Shown in pieces: positions 24,301 through 37,100 of a stretch of 64,000 nt of DNA (its first letter is position 1; each line of letters opens with the position of its first letter). Under the pieces are notes generated by a model. It saw nothing but the letters and a program-made list of their open reading frames with translations. It did no database searches and was not told the DNA's origin. Origin of the DNA: Anseranas semipalmata (lineage: Eukaryota; Chordata; Aves; Anseriformes; Anseranatidae); assembly GCA_013399115.1 (NCBI GenBank), contig VXAA01003327.1:588447-652446 (forward strand), read 5' to 3'. Both the position numbers and the translations under genes were made by a program.

Positions 24301-26674
24301 AATTTCCCTCCTGGGAGTGGGTATCAGGGAATCAGAATTTTGTTTTCAAAATATCATTTTTCTGTCCTGAAGATAATGAACCAGACAAGTTTTCTTGCAG
24401 CCTCTGGAAATGAAGCAGTTACCAGAGATTCAGTGGTTTCTCAATACAAGAATCGATTTTACTCAACCAACTGTCAAACTGAGTCCGTAGGTGAGGAATA
24501 AGTACCCTATAACTGTTGCCTTAGTTGTAGAGAGGCCAGGAATTGTAAGGGGACTGCCTCTGGGTCCTTAGTGGAGCTGACTGGGAGAAGGAAATGTGGT
24601 CACTGATTTCCTCTCACTAGATCTTGAAACTGTAGGCAAGGTCCCTGAGCAACCACCACTGGTGGAGAGGGTCAGGAGAAATTGATGTTTTGAAAACTAT
24701 TTTGGAGTTAAGCAAAGTTGCAAAAATAATCTGCATTTTGAAAGAAAATTAAAGGTCAATTGAAGGCTGCGTATGTTGTTTTCAGGTGATTTTCCCAAAG
24801 AAAATATCTGTAAATTTGCTTCCTGGCAAAGAACTGTAGCTTTCTTGATTCTTTTGCGATGTATGTCATCACTGTCATTATTTTGCTAAGGAGAGACACT
24901 TGGCGAACAAGACAGAGGTAGAAGCTGAGAAAATGGTTGGTTGAACAAAGCCATCCTTTCTTTTCCTGCTGTTAGGCAGCACTTAAAAGAAACTGAGATG
25001 GAAGCTAGTTTTCTTTTCAGCATGAGGTTGGAGAACACCCAAGATCTTTAAATGCAGGTCAGCACCTTAGCCAGTGAGGAAGAAGTAATTAAATTACATT
25101 TGTCCAGGCTGGTTGTTAAGTTGTCCTGGGTGGCTGAACAATAGGCTTTTCTGAGCCTGGAGAAAATACATGTTTTTCCAATTAGATGAAGCAACAAGAA
25201 GACAAAGAAATATGGGAAGGATGCTCTAAATGACAAGAGCTACAGAGACAGAAAATCTGATGTTTGCATTGCTAAGACAGCATGAAAGGAATTTAAGAAG
25301 CCTGTGAAGTGGATATAAGAAAGACACAAGATGAAATTCAGAAGCATATACATAGCCAATGTATGATACTTTTTTTTTCTTATCATAGTGTAATATTTTC
25401 ACAGTCTGTGATGGAGTTACAGAAATCTAATACTGATAGCTGCAATATAAGTTAGAGCATGGAGAACCTGAACACAGCTCCTACTCCATCTCCCTCTGCT
25501 CCAGGCATTGCCCAACTTCCAGCCTCTCAGGCTCAAGTATGTGCAGGGCTCAGTGTAACAATCTGGAGGAACATTGCTTTGAGAGATAGTAATTTCAGAT
25601 TTACATTCCTCACCACAGAATGTGGCCTTCCTGGACACAGACCTGCTGTACCTTTTTGGGAACACACACACACTTCCCTGTGTTATATTTTCAGCAAATC
25701 TGAAAAATGAGTTATATTTATGTTCCTAAAAGCAGATCTATGTGATCATTTCAGGCAGTGAGATATGAACATTTTAAAAATAAATTACTGTTTTGTAACT
25801 GCTACCACAATCATCTTTTACTTAAGATGTTCAAAGCTTCTATTGAACTGATTTCAAAATGATCATTTCCTTTTACTTGGGGTATGAAGACTCACATCTT
25901 ACATCCCTGAAAAACAGTTTTTGCAATATGTTGTTCTGTAAACCTTATGTTGATTTTTTGTGATGTTAATAATTTTTGTTAGTGTCTTTTTCAGCATCCA
26001 TAGCTGGTAGCCTATGACACTATGAGTGATCATTTGTGTGTTTGCATGTCTGTGCAAGCCAAGGTCTGTGAAAAAGGGAGCAATAATCCCCTGGCGCACA
26101 CACTTCACACAGAAGGTTTTCTATTTTTATATAATCTTTTGTCCCACTACTTTACTTCAAGTCTCCTCTCTTCAAAATAGGAACAACGGATGCTTCAATA
26201 GCATTTTAGGATCCAATATGAAAAATAAGTGTAATAGATGTTCTTCTGACGCAAGATGATCCACTCATGTCAGGTCGGAGAGGCTCTTCTAAGACACATG
26301 ACGGTGGCCTTTGGATTGAAGACACCATAATTTGTGTCCGAAAAAAAAAAAAAAAAGTCATCAGGGAAACAAAGCAAAACTCCAAAAAAATGAACATGAT
26401 GTGGCAAATTTAAAACACAGCTGTATCATCCTTCTAGTGGCTAGCTCAGCTGGAGAAAGTCATAATTAACTGGTCTAGTGTGCCCATGGGGCCACTACAG
26501 AGTTGGGGTGTTCTGCAGTTTTCCATTAGTAGAAAATTGACAGAGTTCCAGAATATATTTTAAATTGGACATGGACTTAGCGCTCCTACATATGGTAAGA
26601 GAAAGCCAAGAAGAATGTGATATATTTCGATCCTTATGCTTCTGATTTATTTCCTGTCTTCTCCTGTAATTTTT
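24301..26674. other. Noncoding interval
   Basis: No gene or named repeat is visible. There is an 18-base poly(A) near 26340-26357. Frames are short (up to 84 codons) and on both strands. Confidence 0.5.
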
Positions 26675-26770
26675 TTTATTACTATTAATTTCAATTTAAT
26701 TGGAAGGGCCTGGCCTCCTTCGCTCTAGGCACCATATACATTAATTAAAATACCGAAAGAAAGATTAAAA
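26675..26770 (+). repeat. Decayed ancient amniote repeat
   Basis: TTTTTTATTACTATTAATTTC leads into GGCCTGGCC and then GCTCTAGGCACCATATACA. This resembles the 'TTATTATTATTTGTATTG ... GGCCCCATTGTGCTAGGCACTGTACA' repeat seen at 7.7 kb. Confidence 0.4.
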
Positions 26771-27709
26771 AGTAATTCAACAAAAAAAAATTTTGATTAG
26801 ACAAATATCTGGGTCCAGTAGGTCATCTTAAGACATTCCTCAAAAATACCATTCACAGCAAGTACATATTTGCTCTTTGGCCTCTCCAGGACAAAGAGCA
26901 AAGTCAAAGGCCAAACAGATTAAGAAATCTGAGCCGAAGAGGAGATCAGAGCACCTCTGACAAAATCCACCCGACAGGATGCTCCATTGCATCTCAGATG
27001 ATGAGTTCCAGGTGGAACATCAACGCTAACCTTGGTTGCCCTGGTTCAGGGAAGGTGAGGAGAAAATATTCTCCCAAGGAGACAGGTTAGCACTTTGCTG
27101 TTACCAAGGCTTTCCAAATTCTCTGTGGCAGTTAGTAGGCAGACTTGGCAGCCTGCAGGGCAGTGATGTTACGTGCTCTCAGCTCGAGGTGTTGGTTGCT
27201 AAGTGTACTTGTGCATTTTGCACGAGCTCTCACTCCCGGGTGCTCCCACAGGAGATGCTACAATATCCCTTTCTTAAGGTGGCTGAGGCACAGGACGTAT
27301 CAGAGAAATGATCACATTTATCTCATCGGGAACAGACTTTATTATCCTGGGCTCTGCTTAAGGCCTCAGCTTTATTGTAGGAGCACTTTACTTTTTGGGA
27401 ACCAGTGTTGTAAACTCCTTTTTCTGGCTGATTCTCTCTTTGTACTGATTGACTTTCTGGACAAAGAAGGTTATAGTTCAAGTCTTCCAAAGGATTTTAA
27501 GAATAAAGTAGCTGAGCTGATAGCAAAATACACAATCTCTCTTTCAAGGTAGCTACTCTATTACAGTTTTGTGGGATTGCAGACACTGCCCCTACACTTT
27601 AAAAGAGGCTGCGGTTACACACTGGAAAGTGTTATATCTTTACCTGATAAATTGTTTGAAATAATCATTACATATAGAATAATAGGCTACCTGGTAAATC
27701 ATGGTAGGA
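26771..27709. other. Interval with one protein-like open frame, gene not supported
   Basis: A forward open frame of 135 codons occupies 27145-27552. Its last 40 or so codons (about 27430-27551) read as a helix-like sequence containing DFLDKEGYSSSLPKDF, and the frame closes at AAG|GTAGCT, a donor-like site. I do not recognise the family. A chance frame, a decayed transposase or an isolated exon are all possible, so no gene is called. Confidence 0.3.
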
Positions 27710-28183
27710 CAATGTCTGATTAGCATAACTTCCATAGAGAGAAACCATGCCTCAGTACCGTATTAATATTCTTTGAGTGTGTCAATAAATTAGCAGGTAA
27801 AGGAGAAAAGATTCCTTTGATTATACAAGGTTTTTGACAGAGTTGCTAATAACATTTACTACTGAACTTGAAAAGTCATACAGAGGCAAAGTATCAGTGT
27901 GAATTAAGAAATGGTTAAGAGAAAAAAAGAAAAAGTAAGAATTAACGGCCAAGTTAAAAATTTAACAGCAGATGCCTTGAGATTTTGCATTGTGTCTGGC
28001 ATTATTTAACATACCTATTAACACCTGGAACAGGAAGATGAACAGTGAAGCAACTCAATTTGCAGATTACAATATATTATTTACATAACTGAGGACTGCA
28101 AACCATAGCAGGGATCATCAAAGAAACTTAACTTATGCAGATCTTACCTTAATGAACACAATGGCAAATAAAATTCACTGCTG

Positions 28184-28204
28184 AAAAAAAAAAAAAAAAA
28201 AAAA
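28184..28204. repeat. Poly(A) run, 21 bases
   Basis: 21 consecutive A lie inside the ancient CR1 relic, right after a block matching 'AAATTCAATGCTGA'. It may be a local slippage expansion. Confidence 0.9.
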
Positions 28205-28347
28205 GGAAAGCAATACACATTAAACTGAAAGAAATTGAGTTACACATATAGCACATAGTGCTTTAAACTCTTAGGAAAGAGCTTGGTTACAACTGTGACC
28301 ATGTACGAAAGCAATTGCAATTAAACAAGTAAATGCAACTTAATAAC

Positions 28348-28592
28348 AAAAGGGAAAAAAAGGGGAGGGGGGGGAGGGAAGAGAAAAAAGAAAAAAGAAA
28401 AGAGAAAAAAGATAAAGCAAAAAGAAAACAGAAAAAGGGAAAAAAGAAAAAAAGAAAAAAGGAAAAAAGAAAATAGAAAAAAAAGAAAAGAGAAAAAAGA
28501 AAAGGAAAGAAAGAAAAAAAAGAAAAAAAGAAAAAAGAAAGAAGAGAAAAGAAAAGAGAAAAGAGAAAAAAAGGAAAAAGGAAAAAGGGAAA
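28348..28592. repeat. Near-pure homopurine tract, 245 bases
   Basis: Only four pyrimidines occur (T28413, C28418, C28429, T28474). The last 118 bases (28475-28592) and first 65 bases (28348-28412) are uninterrupted purine. The 5' end has a G-rich stretch with an eight-G run; the remainder is built of GAAAA/GAAAAAA units. It interrupts the old CR1 relic. The 102-codon minus frame made almost entirely of F, L and S is an artefact of this tract. Confidence 0.95.
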
Positions 28593-29010
28593 CATAATGT
28601 CAGTATATGAAATAATAATGTGCCATTATAATATTGTACCCAGATCAGACACTGTCATCTCAAAAAAGTTATTAAAAACTACATGTTCAGAGACAGGCTG
28701 GAAATCAGTAAGAGCAGAGAGGTCATTTACGTAAAATCAGAGTGAAAAGACTGGGATTGTTGACTTTGCAAATTAGAAGACCTAGAAAGCCTACATAAAT
28801 GTATAAAATAATAAATTGCTCAAAAAGGCAGATTGCTGGCTCTGTTCTTCTTTGTGAAGGAGACATTCAATGAAAATGAAAGATAATCAATTCGAAGCTG
28901 ATAGAAAGTAATCATTTTTTATCCAGTACATGGTAAGGCTGTGGAACTCGCTGCAGAAAAGCAGTCTTGAGATCAATAATCCAGTAAAACCCAAAGAGGG
29001 ACTTGCTTTC

Positions 29011-30679
29011 TTATTGACAACAAAAATGTCATGTCTTTTAACAACAATGCAAAAAAGTATGCTGGAAGGAACAAATATTCCAAGATTTAAGTCAAACTCC
29101 AGTGATTATGGACTTCCTTGGACACATCTCATGCCAGTCTCCTACAATCTTCCTGGCATGTTCCCTGACTCATCTGCTTTTGCCCCTTCCCAAAGACAAA
29201 GATGGACTGAATGGACGATAAGTCTGATCCAAGATGGCAGTTCTTTATATTCCTATCTTTTTATATATAAGCTTCAAGGTCTTGTCTGTAGATACATTCC
29301 CCAGCAGGGCTGTACCAAAGTGCATTTTAGTTACGTATCTGCCTATTACACCAGCAACAGCAGCAGTGCAGTTTATTTGAGGGCAGTTTCCATGATATAG
29401 CCTCCCAAATAGCTCTTCCTATAGGGATCTTTCTTTAAAACATCAGGCTGCAGTACCTAATGAAGGCAGAAGCTTACGTATTGTCAAATAGTTCTTAGAG
29501 TTTTTCTATCTATCCTTTTTCTCATTGTGATAGATAGCACAACTCTCCTTCCTCTCATTTACAAAGATTTTTCTCAAATGAACTATGAATAATTAAAATC
29601 TAACTCCATTTGTTCTTTTTTTTTTTCTTAATTGAAGAAATTAAAGATGTATGTAGTGTGACTTCAAGGACTGCATATGAAAAGATATACATTATTTTAT
29701 TCAAGTATAGCACTTTAAATGGTACAGAGCATATTTTTTTACTAATTCATGCCTCATTCAAGTTAAATATTTGCTCTATATGTGGCAAATTAAGCTAATA
29801 AAAGCAATTTTATTAGATGCTGGTGTTTTTGTCACATCTGCAATCTCCAATTTTTCCATCCTTGTGCTCACAGAGCAGTAACAGTTTCTTTCTTACACTT
29901 TCTTCTCCTTTTTTTTTTAACCCTAACATTGAGTTATTATGTCTATATTATTAATAAGACCATCCATAGCTAAATGACTGAAATATAGATTCATTATGGA
30001 CATAAGTGCTCTTGCTGCAGGGTGCAAGGAATATACTACTGACTGTTTGGGGTTAAGAAGAAATCTCCCCAAAGATCTGGTTGTTACAGTTATTCATTAG
30101 GAGATTAGTTGCACCCTCCCCAGATGTATCTCATTATGATGACTTTAGGAAACTAGACACTGGAACAGACTAATAATTTTAACAGGTTCTGTGCTGCTGT
30201 TCCTCTGATACAAACGTGTCATTGTTAGAAAACTTATTGAAGATCATTACTGGAGGCTAAGGAATAAGAAAAACCTAATAGGTAATATTTTCCTTATGGA
30301 TCATTTGCTAATTAATTCCACCTATGGCTGATGAAAAGATGATAGACCAGTAGATCATTGGATCATTGTATTTCATTGGATCATTGTTCACAATTCACTC
30401 TTGAAAACTTTTCCTTTTTTTACCAACACATGGGTGTTAGAATTTTGCACATCATTCCAGCTCAGTGGTTGTCCTTCCTCCCCTTTTTTAAGCCATCAGG
30501 AGATTTATGGTATCTTCAGTTAACTATACAGAACAAAACATAAAAGGAGGAGAGAAAGTTGCCTGGTGAGGAAAGAGTTTCATTGTGTCTGATTTCCAGA
30601 ATCCCCCCCATTAGAATATCTGCAGGTCCTCCTCATGTTCTGAATTATACTACTACCACTATTCCACCCACCTCAAGTA
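29011..30679. other. Noncoding AT-rich interval
   Basis: No gene or named repeat is visible. A short duplicated GGATCATTG motif occurs at 30350-30390. Runs of T and A near 29618 and 29911 are simple sequence. Confidence 0.5.
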
Positions 30680-31187
30680 CCATGTTTTGGGCACCACAAT
30701 ATAAGAAGGACATAAAACTATTACAGAGCATCAAAAGCAGGGCTACAAAGATGGTGACAGGTTTAGAGGGCACGAAGTATGAGGAGCAGCTGAGGTCACT
30801 TGGTTTGTTCAGCCCAGAGAAGAGGAGACTGAGGGGAGGCCTCATGGAGGCCTGCAGCTTCCTCACGAGGGGAGCGGAGGGGCAGGCGCTGATCTCTGCT
30901 CTCTGGTGACAGCGACAGGACCCGAGGGAACGGCATGGAGCTGTGACAGGGGAGGTTCAGACTGGGTGTCAGGAAAAGGTTCTTCACTGAGAGTGTGGTT
31001 GGGCCCTGGCACAGGCTCCCCAGGGAAGTGGTCACGGCACCAAGCTTGGTGGAGTTCAAGAAGCATTTGGACAATGCTGTCAGACATATGGTTTGATTTT
31101 TGGGTGGTCCTGTGTGGAGCCAGGAGTTGGACTCCATGATCCTTGTGGGTCCCTTCCAACTCGGCATATTCTATGATTCTATGATTC
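30680..31187 (+). mobile_element. CR1 LINE, 5'-truncated, avian type
   Basis: It starts near ACCATGTTTTGGGCACCACAATATAAGAAGG and continues through GGGCTACAAAGATGGTGACAGG, GAAGAGGAGACTGAGGGGAGG and AAGTGGTCACGGCACCAAG. It ends in ATTCTATGATTCTATGATTC, the canonical CR1 3' tail. It is the longest young CR1 copy in the window (about 508 bases) and lacks most of ORF2. Open frames on both strands here (116-123 codons) are frames through CR1 and are not genes. Confidence 0.93.
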
Positions 31188-34100
31188 CAACTCCTCACCA
31201 TTCCCTGTGGCATAAAATCCCTCTCAGCTTTCCAAAGCTACCTCCAGACCGTCCTTCCCTGCCTTCCTTGCCTGCCAGATGGGTGAAAGATGACCTGGAC
31301 TGTGATTAGTACTGCTTAGTGCTGACCAACTGCTGCACAAGAATTGGCCAGTTGGCCATAGCCAAACAGAATAAGTAAGGCTTGAACTGTCCTTGACATG
31401 ACTTCAGCTAAGGCAATGACATATTCTCTCATCTACCAAGCCGTTGATTTCCACAGAACTTGTGGGAATGTTATATCTTTGAAACCTTTACTCCTCTGTC
31501 AAATAGAAATGAAATTGGCCCCCAGGTTCGGAAGTTATAAGGAAGAGGCTGACAGACAGCATGCTCGTGTAAGCTTTGTTTCCTTGGGAAACCTGGCTAA
31601 AAATATCTAACCTTAAAAGCAAGAAATTGAAGAGTAAAAGACTTCATAAATTCTACAATGCTCCCATGATAAACAAAAATACATTATCCTTGTCAAGTAC
31701 AATGGAATGAGATTTCACCACCACATAATAGCCCATGAAGTGCTGACTGCTTGTTGAAGTCAATGGTGCAATAAGAAAGCGACACACAGCAGTGTAAGCA
31801 ACGCACTTAACTCTAGTCATTGCTCTCGATTAGATGTTGGAAGCTAACGTCATAAATTAGCATCTGCATGATCCGACAGGGATTGTTGTTCTGTGATCCA
31901 GTGGCTGGCATTACAAATGGGAAATACAGGTTTGTAGCTCCTCTTTAAGCTGGGCCTTAAACACCTGAAGTCTTTGGTAATATTCACCCAGTGTGAAATC
32001 AGACACCTTGCTGGAGGTGCCCAAGCTAGAAGGCTGGTCATCCTTGTCTCTCACTTGACTCTGGAGAACCCAGCAGTTGTGATGACATTCTCTGGAGAAT
32101 TTTCTCACTCTCTATTGACCAGCAAAAGAGGCTTGTGATATTGGTCTCCTAACTCAAGCTCCAAAGATTACTGTCTAAAGATAGGTAGTAACACCACAAC
32201 CCCTTAAAATTTGGAAGAATTTTTAAAAAGACTGGTTTCCATTAACATTTTTCCTTTCCTCTTCTTCTTTTTATTGGCACGTAGAGCAAGAACTCCTCAT
32301 TTGTTCGTTTTCTTCCTTGAACACTAGCATCATATATTTCCCTTACCTTAGTCTAGGGAGCAGGGATATTTAGCTGGCCACAGTTCCCTTTGCTGGCTCT
32401 GGGAAAATGCAGTTCGAGCAATGCTGGCTCCATGAAAGGTGAGGTCACATATAAGTTACTCATAGGCTCAGTCCATATTTATTGGAGCCGTTTCAAAGAA
32501 ACAACTAAAAGTTGGCCAGCTAAGAGCCCAGGCTAGAGCAATTAATTTTAATGAATTATTTCTCAATCCTTTTGCACTGAAATGTTTAAGATCTGATGTT
32601 GTTTCTGTGCAAGCAGTAGTTTTAATGGAATATTTAGACCCAGAAGAACATATCTTACCAGTCTAAAACAATTTAAATATATAGTTATTTAAACATGTCT
32701 TAAGTCTGAACTAGCAGACTATATCAATTAAAGGAGCAAGGATAAGAAGCCTAATTTGTTCTGGTTTACCTTGTAGAGCAATTACTGATGTATAGGGTGG
32801 GAGGCTGCTAGCTTGGCTTCTAAGTGCTATGCTATTCTATGCTATTTCAGTTCCCTCAGCAAAGCCTAGACACTATCCAATACCAAATGCACGCATACTT
32901 TCATAATGATATCTCTCATATGTTAAAAACCCAGCCAACAATCTATTGATTTTCAGACAAGCTATCCTGACCAACGAAGTACAACAAAGTGGGTAATGCT
33001 ATTCATAGACTCACAAAGGGCTAAACTGTGACTTTGCCAGGAGCTCAGGGCAGGGGAAAGCACAATGATTCACTGCCCAGGAGCAGAATGAGAAACGGAC
33101 TGTGTTTCAGAGGCCACAATCTTTTCCTCTTTTCCCTCCAGCAAGGAATACTCAGCTCCATTATTTTGTACAGTTTGTTTTCCTTCAGGCACTTGTACTG
33201 CCCAAGCCTGCTGGAGGTGCAGAACCATGACTTAATTCATCACCTCCGCCTGCCCACAGGGTGGTTTATCCTCCAGTGAAGCTGCTCCCCACAATGCAGG
33301 GGTTGCCCCACATGAGAAAATGGCAAGAACACTGCACATGTTGCACTAGATGCTATGAACCAATGTGTTTTAGGACAGTGGAAATAAAGATGAATATCCT
33401 CTTTTTGCCTCCATACTATTAAACAGTCTTGTTTATGACAAACCAGGCTGACGGCCCTCTTTGAGGAAAATCCATAGCCATGCCTGTAGCTTTAGACCAG
33501 CGTTCTAAGCATTCTTAGAAACCATGCATTCAGATCTAATCAAAGCGTTTCAAAAGCCCAGTAGGCACCTACAGCATACCCATTTTGAAATTTCCACCTC
33601 CCATTAAATTCCTCACTTAGAAATGAAAAACAAGTGAGATTCTCGTTTATAGTAAGGTCCCTTTACACTGCAAAGTGGTATGAATAGAAATCAAATATAT
33701 TGTGCTACATATACATAGTTAATATGCCTTTGCATGTGTGCAGAGTAGCTTTTGTGAAAGGAAGTGCTTCAATATTTGTTCAGTATTTCATCTCCCAATA
33801 TAATTCAATATGTAAAACAAATGTTACTTATATAGCACACGTTTGTAAGTCATACAGACGTAGTTTGTTCCACCAGGCAGGATTTATTAGTCACAAATCC
33901 TAGCTAGCTTGTTTCTTTTTCTTGTGTGTTGTAGTGTTCATAAGACAATTGAGTCTTGGAACTGGAAAACATCCTCATATGCAAATCTGCATATAAAGAA
34001 TACCTTTTAATTTATTGTTTGTATATTAGGTGCTGTGACAAGATAAGTCATATGATGTGTAATTGGCCCAGTGAGGATTTATTGGTGTGTATAATGTATA

Positions 34101-37100
34101 CACTTTTATTAAAGTACAAGAAGAAAATTACTTTGTCAATCATTTCTAAGAGAAAAAGGGCCTGGAGAAAGCATTAATTCCTCTGCTGTCACTTTTGGCA
34201 CTGTAGTCCTTTCTATGCACAGCTACACTTTTAAAAAATATTGCTACTATACTTTAATCATAAATAGTACAGAAGTTTTCTGATTTCTGATTTGATGCAA
34301 AAGGTGGTCAGATGTACTCACACATACATTCACTTGTGCACACACATCTTGCAGCCAATATCTGATTTAATAATTAATAATTAAAAATCCAAATAGGTAA
34401 AAAACAGATGATAATTATATTCTTGTCACTGCTTTATTAGAGAGGTGAATCTCACCTACATGTGTAATCAGTCCAAGGCAATTCTAGTATCTCTGTACTG
34501 ATGTTCTTCCACCTTGTTGGAAATAAGAAACCTTCATATAATTATCACGGGAAATAAAAGTATTTCCTTTCAATTGTTTGTATCCTGGCCTTATTCACAA
34601 GAAGGTTAGCCGAGCTCACAAACACCTAAGAGAAACATAGGAAAGCTAAGATTTTTCCTCTTGGAGAGGTTTGACCTGCTGTCCAAACTCTTTCAGTTCC
34701 ACCCATCACTGCAAGCAACGAGGTCAAGGCTCCTTCTGCTCCTGCCTCCTTATTTCATCTCTTGTGTCAGTTTTCATTTGATTGTACACTGTTCTTAGGG
34801 ACTACAACAAAATTTGTGAGCTCCTGCTCCCAACCACTATGGCCATATCCATTTTCTTCTGCTGTGTTTCACATCCCAGCCATTCATGTTGCTCCAGTCC
34901 CCAACTCTTTTCACCTTCTCAGGGTACTCACTGGCTTTGAAACCTTTAGGAGCTAGAATAAGTCTCCCATGGCAAAAAAAAAAAATGCACATAAAGATGT
35001 TTCAGAGACTAAGTTTGGCCAAATGGAGGTAGCTGTCTGCAAGGACAGCATTTCCCTGACACACAGACAGTCTATCTGCCAAATTTCAAGTCCTTGCCTG
35101 AAATAACAGTTAAAAACAGAACAGGCAAAAACTTGTTAATAAAACAACTGTAAGATTTTTCTTTTAATATTGGCATAAAAAAGCATATTTTCCCTGACCC
35201 AGTTTTGAAAAGTGCTGATTCATTTCTTCTGAAAGCTTCCTAAAATATTCAGCTAAACACAGACACTTTTCAGGTTTGTGGAAAGTTTTAATCCAAATTT
35301 TTACAGTCTGGCAAAGTTATAAACCACTGAAAACAGAATTCAACAATGATAAGGGCTAAGCAACCTTAATCACAGGCTTTGCTACTGTAGTTAATCCCCA
35401 AAGGGGTTATTACACCAATAATAATTTTAAAAGATTATGGAATTGCCTAATTTTTGTTGCTTGACTTGGCGAGATTTCTGGTCTAAACAGTTTTTGATGT
35501 CTAATGATGATAGGGAAATGCAGCACTATTTTTGTAGTACACACATCACTCATTGCTAGAATTTACTAAGAAAAAAATTTTCTTGATGGGGGGGTACAGC
35601 CAAAGAGTTGACAAGATCTTACAGTTGTTCCTAAGCCTGGATTTTGTTCCACAGGATAATGAAGTCACTATTAGACTGGTAATACCTTCATATTTCTGAA
35701 TAGGAATATGGTTGTGTTTTTTTTGTTTGTTTGTTTGTTTGTTTGTTTTTATGTATAGAAGAGAGGGAAAAATCTGAAGAAAAAATATATGTACATTAAT
35801 TTTATTGCTTTTTAAGTGCCATAATGCCATGAACATCATCCCTTAACTGGCAGAAAGATGAGCTTCCCCGCACCATTTCAAAAGAACACACATTTCAGAC
35901 TAGAATACCAAAAAAAGTTATAAATCTTCCTACTGAACATCATCCACCATTTTTAACATCATTGTAACTGGCAAATCCATTCTGTTTTTTAAAGCTTCAA
36001 ATTAGGAACAAGGAATAGTTGCTTTTAACTTTGTTTAAAAGCTGGCCAATGTTATATTTGCTTATTTAAGCTTCATTTAATTCAGGTTCCCATCTGCTTC
36101 TTTTTCATACCATTTCCAAATCCTAAATAAAAGCATTAGTCCTCTCCACTAGTTGTAACAGCCCATTCTTGTCAGTTATTGCTCTCCTGACAAAAAAAAG
36201 AAAAACAAAAAACTTAGTTTATATTTCTATATAGAAAGCAAAAACAATCCCCCCAAAAAAGCTCCCCCTCCCAAAAAAAAACCTCCTGCCCTTTCAAAAT
36301 GGGCTGATATATTTGTAACAACATCTTTACTGAGTTCACATATCTTCTTTATTGTTCTTCATAAACAGACTATTGGATCCTTTGGACTTTCAACGTGAAA
36401 AATGAAAGAATTTCCTCCCATTCTTGCCTCTCTTATCTCATAATTGTTTTGTTCAGAACAGTAGGAGAGACCAATATAAATGTCTCTGCTGTTTTATTTG
36501 TCCTTTTCAAGCTCATTCATGCTTTTCTCGAGGGCATTTTTTTCCTTCTTTTCCTTTTGAATCTGTATCTGCTTACTGTTCTGTACGTCAAGCAAGCTAA
36601 ATTGTTCCAGATTTTATTCCAGAACCTTATGTAACAGAGATAACAGAACAAAATATTTAAAAGTGAGATTTCACAGTGTCTTGTAATGACAATATGAGGA
36701 AAAAATATTTAGGGATACATTCAGCCCCAAGGAATACCCTTACAACTGGAACTTATATTCCCAAACCTGTTAATCTTCTGAGCATGCAACATCCGCCACC
36801 CTTTCTTCCTGACATTTTGGGCTACATTGTTACAGCCCTTACTCTGAGCTTGTAAGGAAAAGGATGCAGGAGACGGCTGGATAACAACAGCTGAAAGCTC
36901 TGTTCTGCATGATGGGGTTCACAGCCCATGCAAGCTTTGAAGTATGGTAGGTACAACTGGAGAAAGAAAAGAGCTAGTATCAGGAAAGATGTTATTTCTC
37001 ATGGCTCCAGGATCCAGGAATATAAATTGTGGTGTGGAACTTCAAAGAAATCCCAAAACATGGTACTGGCAAAGATAGGCATCCTGCTGCTGGGCCTTCT

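Larger units (their letters stand above)
27710..29010 (+). mobile_element. Ancient CR1-clade LINE relic with RT-derived portion
   Basis: Blocks in order match the 3' half of reptile/bird CR1 ORF2 and its tail. They are TATTCTTTGAGTGTGTCAATAAA (27767 on), CAAGGTTTTTGACAGAGTTGC, ACCTGGAACAGGAAGATGAACAGTGAAG (28024 on), GCAGATTACAATA, AGACATTCAATGAAAATGAAAG, and GTGGAACTCGCTGCAGA (28942 on). The reading frame is destroyed by many indels and stops. The element is split by a 21-base poly(A) (28184-28204) and by the purine tract at 28348-28592. Divergence is much greater than in the CR1 copies at 15, 31 and 39 kb, so it is an old insertion. The 3' boundary is unclear. The 156-codon frame starting at 28930 begins inside it and is not a gene. 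Confidence 0.7.

Noticed and set aside
28287..28595. 102-codon minus-strand frame made of F, L and S
   Set aside because: It is the translation of the homopurine tract's complement; low-complexity artefact.
28930..29400. 156-codon forward frame
   Set aside because: It begins inside the CR1 relic (the GTGGAACTCGCTGC block) and continues into sequence with no recognisable domain; no splice or promoter support.
33119..33141. Acceptor-like TTTTCCTCTTTTCCCTCCAG within an 83-codon frame
   Set aside because: The downstream frame ends in a stop after about 45 codons with no recognised product; not enough to call an exon.
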